Shown here: one piece after another, positions 47,515 through 57,548 of the stretch
Layout: every line of letters starts with the position of its first letter
Position numbering within the stretch: position 1 is the stretch's first letter
Assembly (NCBI RefSeq): GCF_016056275.1
Contig: NZ_JAECZA010000013.1
Coordinates: 1-60,087, forward strand
Reading direction: 5' to 3'
DNA: 60,087 nucleotides
Source: Dendronalium phyllosphericum CENA369
GTDB lineage: Bacteria; Cyanobacteriota; Cyanobacteriia; Cyanobacteriales; Nostocaceae
Position numbers and translations under genes: made by a program
The notes under the pieces: generated by a model
Told to the model about the DNA's origin: nothing
Seen by the model: only the letters and a program-made list of their open reading frames with translations
Databases searched by the model: none

Positions 47515-48336
47515 TTAAGAATCGCTGGGATTTTGGGCGATCGCTACTGCTAGTTCTCGATAACGGCGCGGATCGCCTTCTGAAAAGACTAACCGTTCTT
47601 GATTGCGGCGAACGTATAGTTTCTCCATAATCAAGTGCCAATCCATAGCGGACAGAGGAGAAGGTTGGTTATCAATAGATTCTTGTTCTCGATCGATTGC
47701 TTGGAGTTGTTGCTGTGCCAAAAAGACACGACCGCGAACTGCCCAACTCTTATCGTTTTTCGCCATCTGCTCAAACAGAGTTTGGATTTGCGATCGCCAA
47801 TCTAAATGAGTTTCACAAATCGCCACTGCTAATGATTGTAAGCCGACGACGGCTGAATATCGCACTACCCATTCTTCATCTTGTTGAGCTACGAATAACA
47901 GGGCTTCTAGGGCTTCTTCTTGAGCAATTTCCAATAACTCGTCATTTGGGAACCAGTGCCACTTCATGGTTCCTAAACCCCTAGCAGCCGCACGGCGGAC
48001 ACTTAAAGCAAAATCGGCAGTTGCTGCCCCCAATAAAGTTATTAAGCCTCTGGGATCGCCAATCCCTGCTAAAGCACGAATTGCCCAGGCTCTAGCGGAG
48101 TAGTTATGTCGGTCTAATTGCTCTAGCAAGGCGGACACTGCTGGTTCTCCGATTTGTATCAGTCCATCCACAGCGGCAACTGCTGCCCCTGGGTTGTTGT
48201 AACCTAAAACTGCAATTAAAGTGGGAACAGCTTCTTCTAAATGAGCCGCTGCTAAGTTTTCTACAGCTTCTAACATTTTGGTAGAAGAGTCTGCTTCTTC
48301 CACAGCACGAATCAAAGATTGGAGAGTGGCATTCAT
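47515..48336 (-). CDS. HEAT-repeat bilin lyase subunit (CpcF family)
   Basis: 273 residues. SLIRAVEEADSSTKMLEAV, IPTLIAVL-type repeat (here VPTLIAVLGYNNPGAAVAA) and HNYSARAWAIRALAGIGD are hallmarks of CpcF/PecF. At residues 46-51 it has YNNPGA; the NHCQGN motif reported as needed for PecF isomerase activity is not seen, so it should attach phycocyanobilin without converting it to phycoviolobilin. ATG 48336 is the start. It heads a minus-strand cluster with the NTF2-like, 79-aa and CpcE-like genes. Confidence 0.88.
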   Translation of the reverse strand: MNATLQSLIRAVEEADSSTKMLEAVENLAAAHLEEAVPTLIAVLGYNNPGAAVAAVDGLIQIGEPAVSALLEQLDRHNYSARAWAIRALAGIGDPRGLITLLGAATADFALSVRRAAARGLGTMKWHWFPNDELLEIAQEEALEALLFVAQQDEEWVVRYSAVVGLQSLAVAICETHLDWRSQIQTLFEQMAKNDKSWAVRGRVFLAQQQLQAIDREQESIDNQPSPLSAMDWHLIMEKLYVRRNQERLVFSEGDPRRYRELAVAIAQNPSDS

Positions 48337-48540
48337 GAGGAACAAGTATAAGGGATGAAAAAAATGATTTAAGGGATCGACTATATATAGTTATCCTATA
48401 GCAGTTTCCAACGAAGTATCAGGGTAGTACTCAGACAGAATTAATGACATATAGGACTTACGCATGAAGACGAAAAATCAAGTGTTTGGGTCAGGGTGCA
48501 AGGATTAATGGGTGAATGCCACTAAGTTAAGCGCAAACCC

Positions 48541-48760
48541 TTGATATGATTGGCTTGGAGGGTGTGGGGTTGCAGGGTAGGGTGTAGGGAATTAACGAAG
48601 ATGTTGAATTCTTGGGCGCAATCCAAATTCAATTTTCTTAAACACTACACCCTACCCCCTACACCCTTACACCCATTAATCGAATGGGTGTAAGGGTGTA
48701 GGTGAGCAAAACCCTTACACCCATATACGCTTACCTCCCTACACCGAGTCTCAACAGAGA
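48541..48760. repeat. GGTGTAGGG repeats with a 19-bp perfect hairpin
   Basis: The region is made of GGGTGTAGGG and CCCTACACC units. Within it CTACACCCTTACACCCATT (48659-48677) and its exact complement at 48683-48701 form a 19-bp stem with loop AATCG. No gene. It lies upstream of the GAF kinase gene. Confidence 0.75.
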
Positions 48761-48869
48761 ATACTTTGTGCATAAGTCTTAACATAGATATTTTTTGTTC
48801 GCTGCTTCCCCTGCTCCCCCTCCTACCTTTCTATTGGTGAAGGTATTGAAATAAAATACAGAGTTAGTT

Positions 48870-51059
48870 ATGAGTAACGAACTATTTTCTTTAGAGTCGT
48901 TGCTTTTGTTCTGTATGTCTAAGCGCTCATCTTCTCGGCAATCATTACGAACTCGTAACCATAAATCCAGTTCTACAACGGCAAATCAGCGGCAAGAAAA
49001 GCAACAGTTGCTTCAACCCATTTTTGAAAAAGCTTGTGATGCGATCGCCGTCACAGATGATTTAGGTTGTCTGATAGAAATTAATGCTGCTAGTTGCCAA
49101 CTATTTGGTTTATCCCGTAAAGCTTTAGTAGGGAAGTTGTTAACTGATTTTACAAATGCTGACTTTAACTTTGAACGAGTTCGTTTCAGCGTACAAAACG
49201 GTAGCCAGCAGACTGGAGAATTGAATCTGTTGCGTCCCGATGGCATTCGACGAGAGGTTGAGTACACCTTAACCTTGAATGTGGTTCCCCATCGTCATCT
49301 CGTCATTTTGCGAGATATTACTGACCGTAAAGAAGCCGCACAAGACGAGTTATGGTGTCAGCGCCAATGGGTCGAGTTGTTTTCTGAAGTCACTTTGAAA
49401 ATTCGCCAATCGTTGCAGTTAAAAGAAATTCTCCGGGCTACCGTGACAGAAGTGCAACGAATTTTGCAAGCAGATCGGGTGCTAATTTATCAGGTTTTTC
49501 CAGATGGAACGGGTAAAGCGATTAGCGAAGCCGTTCTGCCAGAATATCCCCACATTTTAGATTTAGAGTTTCCGGAAGAAGTTTTTCCAGAGGAGTATCA
49601 GCAGTTATACGCCCAAGGACGCGTGCGGGCGATCGCAGATGTCCACAATCCCGATGCTGGATTAGCCGATTGTTTGATCGAGTTTATCGACCAATTCGAT
49701 ATCAAAGCCAAATTGATTGTGCCGATTTTACAAAATCTGAATTCCCATCAACAAAATGAATCAAAATCTCAGAATCAGCTTTGGGGATTGTTGATTGCCC
49801 ATCACTGCGATCGCCCGCGACGGTGGGGGAATTTTGAATTGGAACTGATGCAACAACTAGCAGATCAAATTAGTATAGCTTTGGCTCAGGCACAACTACT
49901 AGAAAACTTAGAAGAGATTGTCGAAGTTCGCACCGCCGAACTCAAAGACGTAAATCGCAATCTCCAACAGGAAATCAACGACCGAATGCACGCAGAAGAA
50001 GCCTTACGGCGCAGTGAGGAGCAATTGCGCCTGATCGCTAATGCCCTGCCGGTGCTAATTGCTTATGTTGACAAGCAACAAAGATATCGCTTTAACAACC
50101 AAGCTTATGAAGATTGGCTCGGACAATCCTTAACCGAGATTCACGGATGTCATCTTCAGGATGTCTGGGGAGAGGACTGCTATCAACGGATGCACAGTCA
50201 TGTAGAAGCGGCGCTTTCAGGTTATGTCGTCACCTACGAAAACGAAATCGCTTTGAAGAATGGCATTTCTCGCTCGGTTAATATCACCTACATTCCCCAT
50301 GTAGACGAACAAAACACTGTCAAAGGCTTCTTTTCCCTAGTTAGTGATATTAGCGATCGCAAAGCGATCGAACGCATGAAAGACGAATTCATCTCCGTTG
50401 TCAGCCATGAATTGCGGACTCCTCTAACTTCCCTACACAGTGCCCTGAAAATCCTCGTTACGGGACGATTGGGCACTCTGTCAACAGATGGACAGCAAAT
50501 GTTAGAAATTGCCGATGAAAACACTGAAAGGTTAGTCCGCTTGGTAAACAACGTTCTCGACTTGCAGCGGATCGAGTCGGGCAATTTCAAAATGGAAAAG
50601 CAAGCCTGCAATGCCGCAGATTTAATGATTCAAGCTACCGAGGCTATGCAGCCGATGGCCCAACAGCATGGAGTAACTCTGGTAACACAGCCAGTAGACA
50701 TCCAGATTTGGGCTGATTCAGATTACATCGTGCAAGCACTCACCAATTTACTTAGTAATGCAATCAAATTCTCATCACCTAGCAGGACTGTGTGGTTGAC
50801 GATTGAGTTCGTGCAACAATCTGAAGTTTTGTTTAGCCTCCGCGATGAGGGACAGGGCATTCCTCAAAGTAAACTCGAAAGTATCTTTGAAAGATTCCAA
50901 CAAGTTGATTCTTCAGATTCGCGCAAAAAAGGAGGCACAGGTTTAGGGCTTGCTATTTGCCGCAAAATTATCGAACAACACGAGGGTAGAATTTGGGCAG
51001 AAAGTACGCTGGGCGAAGGTAGTACCTTCTGTTTCACGTTGCCAGCTTTGCATAGCTAA
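48870..51059 (+). CDS. PAS-GAF-PAS histidine kinase, cyanobacteriochrome-like GAF
   Basis: 729 residues. PAS (about 48-155), GAF (about 170-345), coiled coil, second PAS (about 385-505), HisKA with SHELRTPLTS and ATPase domain with NLLSNAIKF and DEGQGIP. The GAF resembles cyanobacteriochrome bilin domains: FPEEYQQLYAQGRVRAIADV, then ADCLIEFIDQFDIKAKLIVP. Cys268 stands at the canonical bilin-binding place, but the usual next His is Leu. Bilin binding is thus possible, not certain. The response regulator at 51073 starts 13 bp after its stop. ATG 48915 is an alternative start. Confidence 0.88.
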   Translation: MSNELFSLESLLLFCMSKRSSSRQSLRTRNHKSSSTTANQRQEKQQLLQPIFEKACDAIAVTDDLGCLIEINAASCQLFGLSRKALVGKLLTDFTNADFNFERVRFSVQNGSQQTGELNLLRPDGIRREVEYTLTLNVVPHRHLVILRDITDRKEAAQDELWCQRQWVELFSEVTLKIRQSLQLKEILRATVTEVQRILQADRVLIYQVFPDGTGKAISEAVLPEYPHILDLEFPEEVFPEEYQQLYAQGRVRAIADVHNPDAGLADCLIEFIDQFDIKAKLIVPILQNLNSHQQNESKSQNQLWGLLIAHHCDRPRRWGNFELELMQQLADQISIALAQAQLLENLEEIVEVRTAELKDVNRNLQQEINDRMHAEEALRRSEEQLRLIANALPVLIAYVDKQQRYRFNNQAYEDWLGQSLTEIHGCHLQDVWGEDCYQRMHSHVEAALSGYVVTYENEIALKNGISRSVNITYIPHVDEQNTVKGFFSLVSDISDRKAIERMKDEFISVVSHELRTPLTSLHSALKILVTGRLGTLSTDGQQMLEIADENTERLVRLVNNVLDLQRIESGNFKMEKQACNAADLMIQATEAMQPMAQQHGVTLVTQPVDIQIWADSDYIVQALTNLLSNAIKFSSPSRTVWLTIEFVQQSEVLFSLRDEGQGIPQSKLESIFERFQQVDSSDSRKKGGTGLGLAICRKIIEQHEGRIWAESTLGEGSTFCFTLPALHS

Positions 51060-51072
51060 AAGGCGGGTTGTG

Positions 51073-51459
51073 ATGGCTACAAAACGAGTTTTAATAATTG
51101 ATGACGAAGAAACTATTCAAACAGTAGTGCAGTTTGGTATCCGCATGGCGGTAGGTTGGGACGTTTTTACCGCTAGTTCGGGGCCTAAAGGCATTCAAAC
51201 TGCCCAAACTGAACAACCTGACGTAATTCTGCTGGATGTGATGATGCCCGATATGGATGGTATCGCTACTTTTAAAGCACTCCAGTCACATCCAGAAACC
51301 GAACACATCCCGGTGATTTTTTTAACCGCTAAAGCACAAACGTCAGAAAAGCGGCAGTTTAATGATTTGGGAGTCAGTGGCGTGATTACCAAACCTTTTA
51401 ACTCGCTCGATCTACCCGAACAAATTGCCAGGATTCTCCATTGGCAACTTCAAACTTGA
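51073..51459 (+). CDS. Single-domain response regulator
   Basis: 128 residues: acidic pair IIDDEE, acceptor Asp in ILLDVMMPDMDG, Thr in FLTAKA and Lys in ITKPF. There is no output domain, so it passes on a phosphoryl group or acts by protein contact. It is the likely partner of the upstream GAF kinase. The frame is open upstream to 50950, but ATG 51073 gives the receiver its normal start. Confidence 0.92.
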   Translation: MATKRVLIIDDEETIQTVVQFGIRMAVGWDVFTASSGPKGIQTAQTEQPDVILLDVMMPDMDGIATFKALQSHPETEHIPVIFLTAKAQTSEKRQFNDLGVSGVITKPFNSLDLPEQIARILHWQLQT

Positions 51460-51665
51460 ACAAAGGCAGGGAGGCGAATGGCACGCTTGTTATCGGCAAA
51501 TCCGCTATTCATAAGGATGAGCGGGTGTAGGGTGTGGGGTGTGGGGTGTAGTGACGAAGAAGTTTATTAATGTTCGCACTTGTTTTTAATTTTCTTGATT
51601 TTTTCCTAGGGACTTCCAGAAATTAAACTATCCAATTTGGAAAGCGAAGACATGAATAGACTTCC
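51460..51665. repeat. GGGTGTGGGGTGTAG repeats
   Basis: 51521-51551 repeats GGTGTGG and GGTGTAGG. The spacer lies between convergent genes and holds no frame of interest. Confidence 0.5.
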
Positions 51666-52034
51666 TCATACAGAGAGCGCATGTTGTTTTAGTTCGTCTA
51701 GGGAAACAACTTCTAAAGCTCTAGCATGGGTAGATGAGAGAACGACGGGTGGAGCAACACCAGCCTCTAGAGCTTCTTGCCAGCGAGAAGCACACAAGCA
51801 CCAGCGATCGCCTGGTTTGAGACCAGGAAAATTATAATCAGGAGCAGGTGTACTAAGATCGTTACCCCGTGACTTAGTAAAATCAAGAAATTCTGCTGTA
51901 ACTTGGGCACATATAACGTGCGAACCAAAATCTTGACCGCCTGTACGACACAAGCCGTCGCGGTAATACCCTGTCATTGGAGAAGTGCAGCATACCTCTA
52001 GGTTTGTACCAATTACATTTTTAGCTTCTGTCAT
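51666..52034 (-). CDS. DUF2237 family protein
   Basis: 122 residues from ATG 52034, which has AAGGAG 7 bases upstream. Conserved Cys-rich blocks: NVIGTNLEVCCTSPMTGYYR, FGSHVICAQVTAEFL, GDRWCLCASRWQEA and VVLSSTHARALEVV. The family is widespread; its function is not known. Single gene. Confidence 0.88.
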   Translation of the reverse strand: MTEAKNVIGTNLEVCCTSPMTGYYRDGLCRTGGQDFGSHVICAQVTAEFLDFTKSRGNDLSTPAPDYNFPGLKPGDRWCLCASRWQEALEAGVAPPVVLSSTHARALEVVSLDELKQHALSV

Positions 52035-52356
52035 TGTCAACTCCTTATAGCCAGGGCGCTGTTTTGGCATTCCCATTAATTTTATCGAATAACTTTGTTG
52101 GATGGGTTCCTAGCTTGTTTTCAAGAGCGTTCCGCAAGGTAGATCGTGTTTTAGAGATATAACGCACCATTTACGGATTTCCTGGTCATAGCATTGAAGT
52201 ATTTTTGGGAGTCCTTTCTAATTCTTCTTTGTGTAGAACTACTAAATTTTTCAGTAAATACCGAGAAATTACTTGAAATGGGGAATAATTCCAAAAACTC
52301 TATAGTGACGTTTTTATTAACCTCGGTGACAATTTGAGGAAAACAGGAGAGCAATA

Positions 52357-54045
52357 ATGTCTGAAAGTAAATCGAAGTTTTTCATTCCTGCTATTGGTGC
52401 TGCCGTAGTTGTAGCAGGTAGTCTGGTTGCTTACATGTATTTAAAAGGGCCTTCTGGAGATAGCTCAGGCGTTCTAGGCAGTGCTAAACTAGTACCTTCT
52501 ACAGCGCTCATGGCAACTTATATTACCACCGACCCCCAAGCTTGGGCAAAGTTGCAGCAGTTTGGCACTCCAGAAGCACAAAAGTTACTAGCAAAAAGTC
52601 TAGAAGATTTTAATAAAAATACGTTTAAAGACAGCAACATCTCTTATGAGAAAGATATCAAGCCTTGGATTGGTGGTGTGATGTTTGCAGTGTTGCCACC
52701 AAATGCAGCTAAACCCGCGCAGTTAACAGAGCCTTCTAATCCAGCGAATCCACCCATTACATTACAGCAGGAACCAAAAATTCTGATGGTAGTGGGCATC
52801 AAGGACAAAATCAGCGCTTTGAATTTTGCGAAAAGACTAAAGGAACAAAAAAATGTCAAAAGCCAAGAATCTGACTATAAAGGTGAAAAAATTACAGAAA
52901 CAATCGAAAATGGTAAACCAACATATAGTGCAGTTTTAAATAATAGCCATGTACTATTTGCTCCTGAAAAGCAAACTGTAGAGAATGCTATTGACACTTA
53001 TAAAGGACAGCCTTCCTTTGCGAGTAAAGAAGGTGCAAGCAATATTTTGAACAAAGGTGTAGATGTAAAAAACACCCTAGCTCAAATTTATATCCCAGAC
53101 TACGCAGGTATGGTACAGCAATTTATCACAGCAAGCCCTCAAGCAAAGCAAGTGCCTCCACAAACTCTAGCGCAGTTAAAACAGGTAAAATCGATGGCAG
53201 CGGCTGTTGGTGTTGATGATGCGGGATTGCGGATGAAAGCGATCGCCAATTTAGATCCGCAACTCAGCAAATTTCAATATGAAACAACTCCTGCCAACAT
53301 CGTGGGGCAATTTCCTATTGAGACCTTTGCTTTAATTAACGGTAAAGATATCAGTCGTAGCTGGTCAACCATAGTAGAACAGTCCAAAGATTATCCAGAA
53401 TTACAGCAAGCCCTACAACAGGTGCGCGGACAGCTGCAAACAGTTAATATCGATTTGGATAAAGACATTTTCGGATGGATGAATGGAGAATTTGGTTTTG
53501 GTGCTATTCCATCCAATCAAGGTGTATTAGCGAGTGTAGGTTTTGGAGGAGCGTTAATCTTTGATACTAGCGATCGCAAAACAGCAGAAGCCACCTTTAC
53601 CAAACTGGATACTCTTGCCAAAACCCAAAGAATTAACATCACTCAAAGACAAATTGGTGGTAAAGACGTAACTGAATGGCAAATACCTCAACAAGGAGCC
53701 TTATTATCTCACGGTTGGCTCGACCAAGATACTGTGTTTTTAGCGATTGGCGGCCCTGTTGCTGATTCCATTACCGCTGGCAAAAATCAATCTCTGGAAA
53801 ATAGCGAAACTTTCAAAGCTGTTACTAGTTCTTTGCAAAAACCCAATGGTGGTTACTTCTACTTGGATATGGACAAAGCTGTATCCCTAGTAAGTCGTTT
53901 TGCAGCCCAAGGTCAACCCATCCCGCCTGAAACCAGTGCTATCCTCAGTTCGATTCGTGGTGTTAGTGCAACTGCTACTAGTCCTGACAAATCCACCAGT
54001 GAATTGGAGATGTTGTTGGCTTTGAAACCCAGTACTACTAAGTAG
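52357..54045 (+). CDS. DUF3352 membrane-anchored protein
   Basis: 562 residues with one N-terminal membrane helix (about 9-29, FIPAIGAAVVVAGSLVAYMY) and a large domain outside the cytoplasm. DUF3352 proteins are typical of cyanobacteria and unknown in function. Recognisable pieces are LVPSTALMATYITTDPQAW, DIKPWIGGVMFAVLP and KDIFGWMNGEFGFGAIP. AGGAG precedes the ATG. It converges with the CHASE2 kinase, with a palindromic element between them. Confidence 0.88.
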   Translation: MSESKSKFFIPAIGAAVVVAGSLVAYMYLKGPSGDSSGVLGSAKLVPSTALMATYITTDPQAWAKLQQFGTPEAQKLLAKSLEDFNKNTFKDSNISYEKDIKPWIGGVMFAVLPPNAAKPAQLTEPSNPANPPITLQQEPKILMVVGIKDKISALNFAKRLKEQKNVKSQESDYKGEKITETIENGKPTYSAVLNNSHVLFAPEKQTVENAIDTYKGQPSFASKEGASNILNKGVDVKNTLAQIYIPDYAGMVQQFITASPQAKQVPPQTLAQLKQVKSMAAAVGVDDAGLRMKAIANLDPQLSKFQYETTPANIVGQFPIETFALINGKDISRSWSTIVEQSKDYPELQQALQQVRGQLQTVNIDLDKDIFGWMNGEFGFGAIPSNQGVLASVGFGGALIFDTSDRKTAEATFTKLDTLAKTQRINITQRQIGGKDVTEWQIPQQGALLSHGWLDQDTVFLAIGGPVADSITAGKNQSLENSETFKAVTSSLQKPNGGYFYLDMDKAVSLVSRFAAQGQPIPPETSAILSSIRGVSATATSPDKSTSELEMLLALKPSTTK

Positions 54046-54062
54046 ACATCTGGTGAAATAAT

Positions 54063-54090
54063 GTAAGGGCGAACGGCCGTTCGCCTCTAC
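54063..54090. repeat. Palindromic element copy between convergent genes
   Basis: GTAAGGGCGAACGG followed by CCGTTCGCCTCTAC is an inverted repeat with two mismatched positions. It is the same family as 45149-45184 and may end both transcripts here. Confidence 0.65.
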
Positions 54091-54148
54091 GCGTGTACTT
54101 CATTTACCTGAAAAACGCTGTAAGTCTTCCATTTTTCCCTTTTCTTTT

Positions 54149-56362
54149 TTAACTTGTAATTCTTTTTAAATCTTGTAAAACTGCAACGGCTGATTGATAG
54201 CGATCGCTAAAATGATAGCGCACCATTTTATCTAAAATTACGGCTAATTCTTGATTAATTTGTGTTTGTTGCCAAATGATATTACCTGTCTCTGGATCTG
54301 GGTGGAGTTCTTGGGGTGTTATGCCGGTAATGGCTTGAATTCCCATCACTCCCAAAGCATAAATATCGCTAGATAAACGAGGATGGCCAGCCATTTGCTC
54401 TGGCGGTGCATAACCCCGCGTTCCAATGGCGATTGTTGCTAATTCTGTTTGTTCGCTAGTCGGTGGTTGCATCAACTTCACTGCACCAAAATCAATTAAC
54501 ACGAGCCGATTATCTAGAACAGAGCGAATAATATTAGTTGGTTTGATATCCCGATGAATTACGCGATGCTCGTGAACAAATGCCAGAACTTCTAAAACTC
54601 CTTTGAGCATATCAATAACAAAAGATTCATTCTGTACGCCTTGCACGGGTGGTAATTCTTCACCTAAAGTATGTCCGGGAATATATTCTTCAACTAAATA
54701 GAATTCCTCATTATCTTCAAAATAAGCTAACAATGCAGGAATTTGATGGTGTTTACCCAAAGCTTCTAAAATTTCGGCTTCAGTATTAAATAACCTTCTA
54801 GCAACTTGTAAAAATTTTGGATCTCTACGTGCTGGCATTAACTGTTTAACTACACAACTAGGATTACCTGGCCTTTGAGTATCTTGTGCTAAATAAGTAC
54901 GACCAAATCCGCCAGCACCTAGAACTTGAGATATTTGGTAGCGTCCACCTAAAAGCAAATCGCCAGTCTTTTTTTCTGGCGTTGTGATTGTCGATGTTGT
55001 GTGAAAATGTAAGTCGCGAATTACAGTAGTGTCTGTGGTATTTGTAGTTTCTTTTAAGAGGGTATTTAACTGAGCGATCGCTTCTTGTTGTTGTTCGACT
55101 TGCAGGATAATTGCTTTAGTTTGCTGTTGAGTCTGATAAGTGGTATGAGCCATGACAATAACACCACTCACAACTAAGGCTATGGCTGGGGGAATTAGCG
55201 GTATCCATCCAGCTTGGAGAAACAAAGCAGTACATATCCCCACTAAGCTAGCTAAAGTTATACCTCCAGCTGCTAGCAGCAATAAAGGATGTCGTAATTG
55301 CCAAGCTAAAACACTACCTACCAGCGACCAACCCCACATCCACAAAAGTTCAACCCAGTCACTCCAGTACCAAATTAAAGGTCTTTTATCCAGCACTGTA
55401 CTAAGAAGCTGACTTGCGATCTCTGCATGTATAAATAGTGCAGGCATTCTAGCTGGTTGTTCTGGTGAAGCGCTATAAGGTGTATATAACCCAGGATGCA
55501 GACTTGCAGCAGTTGTGCCAATAATTACGAGTCGGTCTTTCACCCAGTTAGGGTTGAGTTGATTGTTGAGGACTTGTGTAAGAGTTACTGTTTGAGCTAG
55601 GCGATCTGGATGACGATAATTTAAAAGTATTTGATAACCAGCCGTATCCAAACCTTCGTAGCTACCAGAATTTGCTTTGAGGGTTTGGAAGTAGGTTTTA
55701 CCTAAATAAAAATTGTGTTGATCGGGAAAATCTATTTCTAAACCTTGTTTTTCTAAATAATTAATTGCTAATAAAGCAGCAAAGGAAAATGTAGTTTTAC
55801 ATTTGCTGTCTGTAGAATGAGCAAATAATAAACTACGGCGAACTATTTGGTCTTCTTGGTTATCGGGAATCAAATCGTTATAGCCGACATTGTCTATAGA
55901 AAAATTAGGTGGTGGGGGAATTTCCGATCTGCCCATGCTGCTTAATAAGCAAGTGCCAACGATGTTGTTTTGATTCTTCAGCCCAGCAGCAAAGTTGTTT
56001 TGCTCTGGACGGTAAATATTTAGACCAATGACGCGAGGTTGATAAGACTCTAATTTTGCTAATAGCTGATTGATTTTAGTATCAGACAAGGGCCATTTTT
56101 GTTGCGCTATATCTTCTTCAGTAATTGTTACCAGTAAAATCCGCCCGTCTGGAGGTTCCGCAGGACGCGATCGCAGCATTCCGTCGTAAACTTTTAATTC
56201 CCAAGACTGCAACCATTTGAGTTCCCGAACGCCCCATACCAAAGCAGTCACACTCAAACTTGTAGCCAAAATCGGCAACCAATTTTTGTTTGCAGAAGTG
56301 ACACGAGAACTCTTATTTTTTACCAACGCGGCTCGGAGTCGTTCTAATATTCCATTAATCAC
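54149..56362 (-). CDS. CHASE2-domain serine/threonine protein kinase
   Basis: 737 residues. One membrane helix (about 28-45), a CHASE2 sensor domain outside the membrane (about 50-300; GRILLVTITEEDI, DRLVIIGTTAASLHPG), three more helices (about 325-410), a short coiled coil, then a kinase domain (about 475-737). Kinase motifs are intact: GAGGFGRTY, VVKQL, HRDIKPTN, LIDFGAVK, GTRGYAPPEQ. It should transmit an external signal by Ser/Thr phosphorylation. The ligand is unknown. Confidence 0.93.
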   Translation of the reverse strand: MINGILERLRAALVKNKSSRVTSANKNWLPILATSLSVTALVWGVRELKWLQSWELKVYDGMLRSRPAEPPDGRILLVTITEEDIAQQKWPLSDTKINQLLAKLESYQPRVIGLNIYRPEQNNFAAGLKNQNNIVGTCLLSSMGRSEIPPPPNFSIDNVGYNDLIPDNQEDQIVRRSLLFAHSTDSKCKTTFSFAALLAINYLEKQGLEIDFPDQHNFYLGKTYFQTLKANSGSYEGLDTAGYQILLNYRHPDRLAQTVTLTQVLNNQLNPNWVKDRLVIIGTTAASLHPGLYTPYSASPEQPARMPALFIHAEIASQLLSTVLDKRPLIWYWSDWVELLWMWGWSLVGSVLAWQLRHPLLLLAAGGITLASLVGICTALFLQAGWIPLIPPAIALVVSGVIVMAHTTYQTQQQTKAIILQVEQQQEAIAQLNTLLKETTNTTDTTVIRDLHFHTTSTITTPEKKTGDLLLGGRYQISQVLGAGGFGRTYLAQDTQRPGNPSCVVKQLMPARRDPKFLQVARRLFNTEAEILEALGKHHQIPALLAYFEDNEEFYLVEEYIPGHTLGEELPPVQGVQNESFVIDMLKGVLEVLAFVHEHRVIHRDIKPTNIIRSVLDNRLVLIDFGAVKLMQPPTSEQTELATIAIGTRGYAPPEQMAGHPRLSSDIYALGVMGIQAITGITPQELHPDPETGNIIWQQTQINQELAVILDKMVRYHFSDRYQSAVAVLQDLKRITS

Positions 56363-56587
56363 AGCGTTGCAGCGGTAGCCTGGATTTGATAAATGTTGCC
56401 AATTACAACAAAAGTACCGGACTGAGGATTAAAGGCAATTTAATCCAAGTTGTACTTAATTTAGCAGTTTACCGGGTTTTTTGAGGCGATCGCTATCACC
56501 AAAATACCGCAAGCAAAAAAGGGGAAGAAAGCCTTTCGTGCGGCTGAGAGTTTTTCCCTAAACCCCCACATCTACGTTATGGCTATT

Positions 56588-57337
56588 TCACGTTTTCTTC
56601 GTGCCATTCGGCTCAGACACCTCTTCATTGCTAGCAAAATCTGCTATTTTATCTTTCGGTATAAAATCAGCCAGAGTAACCATAGGCAGTTTGCAAGACA
56701 AACAAGATGAGTGCGATTGCCATTGTACAGTTGAAATATTCAAGTCTTTGATTAAACCAGTCTGGATATCCAATACCCAGCCATGAACTGTAGGCGCATC
56801 TTTTTCATAGAGTACCTTACGCATGATAGAAGTTTGGTAAAGATTTTTAACTTGTGCCAGAACGTTAATTTCTGCTAAACGATTCAAACGTTCTTCTCTG
56901 GTTGGTAAAGTATCAATTTCGTCTTGTTTCTGTAAATAGAGTTCCCGAATAGGATTTACCCAATTATCAATTATTCCAGTTGTTTTTCCTTCTAAAGCTG
57001 CTGTAATTCCACCGCAGCCGTAGTGACCGCAAACGATAATGTGTTTAACTTTAAGATGAGTAATTGCGTACTCTAAAACAGCTAATAAGTTAATATCTGT
57101 GAGAGAAACTTGATTCGCAATATTACGATGTACAAATAACTCTCCGGGTTCTGTACGGGTAAAGTTTGTCAAAGGCAGACGACTGTCAGAACAACCAATG
57201 TAGAGAAAAGGTGGTGTTTGTCCTGTTGCCAACTCTTCAAAATAATTTGGGTCTAAAGCCAGTTTTTCTACAACCCAAGCCTGATTATTTCGGAGTAGTT
57301 CATCAATGCTGTGATATTTCATTAGTATTCCATTCAT
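56588..57337 (-). CDS. Beta-type carbonic anhydrase
   Basis: Interconverts CO2 and bicarbonate. Zinc ligands, counted from the ATG at 57322, are Cys44 (GCSDSR), His100 and Cys103 (CGHYGCGG), with Asp46/Arg48 as the catalytic pair. The tail after about 190 has an extra CLSCK and is Glu-rich. No carboxysome genes are nearby; with ictB at 17.7 kb it may belong to carbon acquisition. The two ATGs at 57337 and 57322 are both possible starts. Confidence 0.93.
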   Translation of the reverse strand: MNGILMKYHSIDELLRNNQAWVVEKLALDPNYFEELATGQTPPFLYIGCSDSRLPLTNFTRTEPGELFVHRNIANQVSLTDINLLAVLEYAITHLKVKHIIVCGHYGCGGITAALEGKTTGIIDNWVNPIRELYLQKQDEIDTLPTREERLNRLAEINVLAQVKNLYQTSIMRKVLYEKDAPTVHGWVLDIQTGLIKDLNISTVQWQSHSSCLSCKLPMVTLADFIPKDKIADFASNEEVSEPNGTKKT

Positions 57338-57548
57338 TCTCTCAATATATATTCTATTTATTTTACATTTTCAAAAATATTGAATAAATCTGAAGTAATC
57401 TGGAACTATGAAACTTTGTATTCATTCAGCTATTAATTATTCTCTGCCTGCTTGTGTGCTGCCTTCTCCTGAAGCAAATTGTTATATTTTAAAAAGTTAC
57501 TCTATACTGTCAAATTAGAGTTGAGAGTGAAAAGGAGAGTTGAAAACA

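Noticed and set aside
47515-48336. CpcF-like gene as a PecF isomerase subunit
   Set aside because: The NHCQGN isomerase motif is absent; YNNPGA stands at that place.
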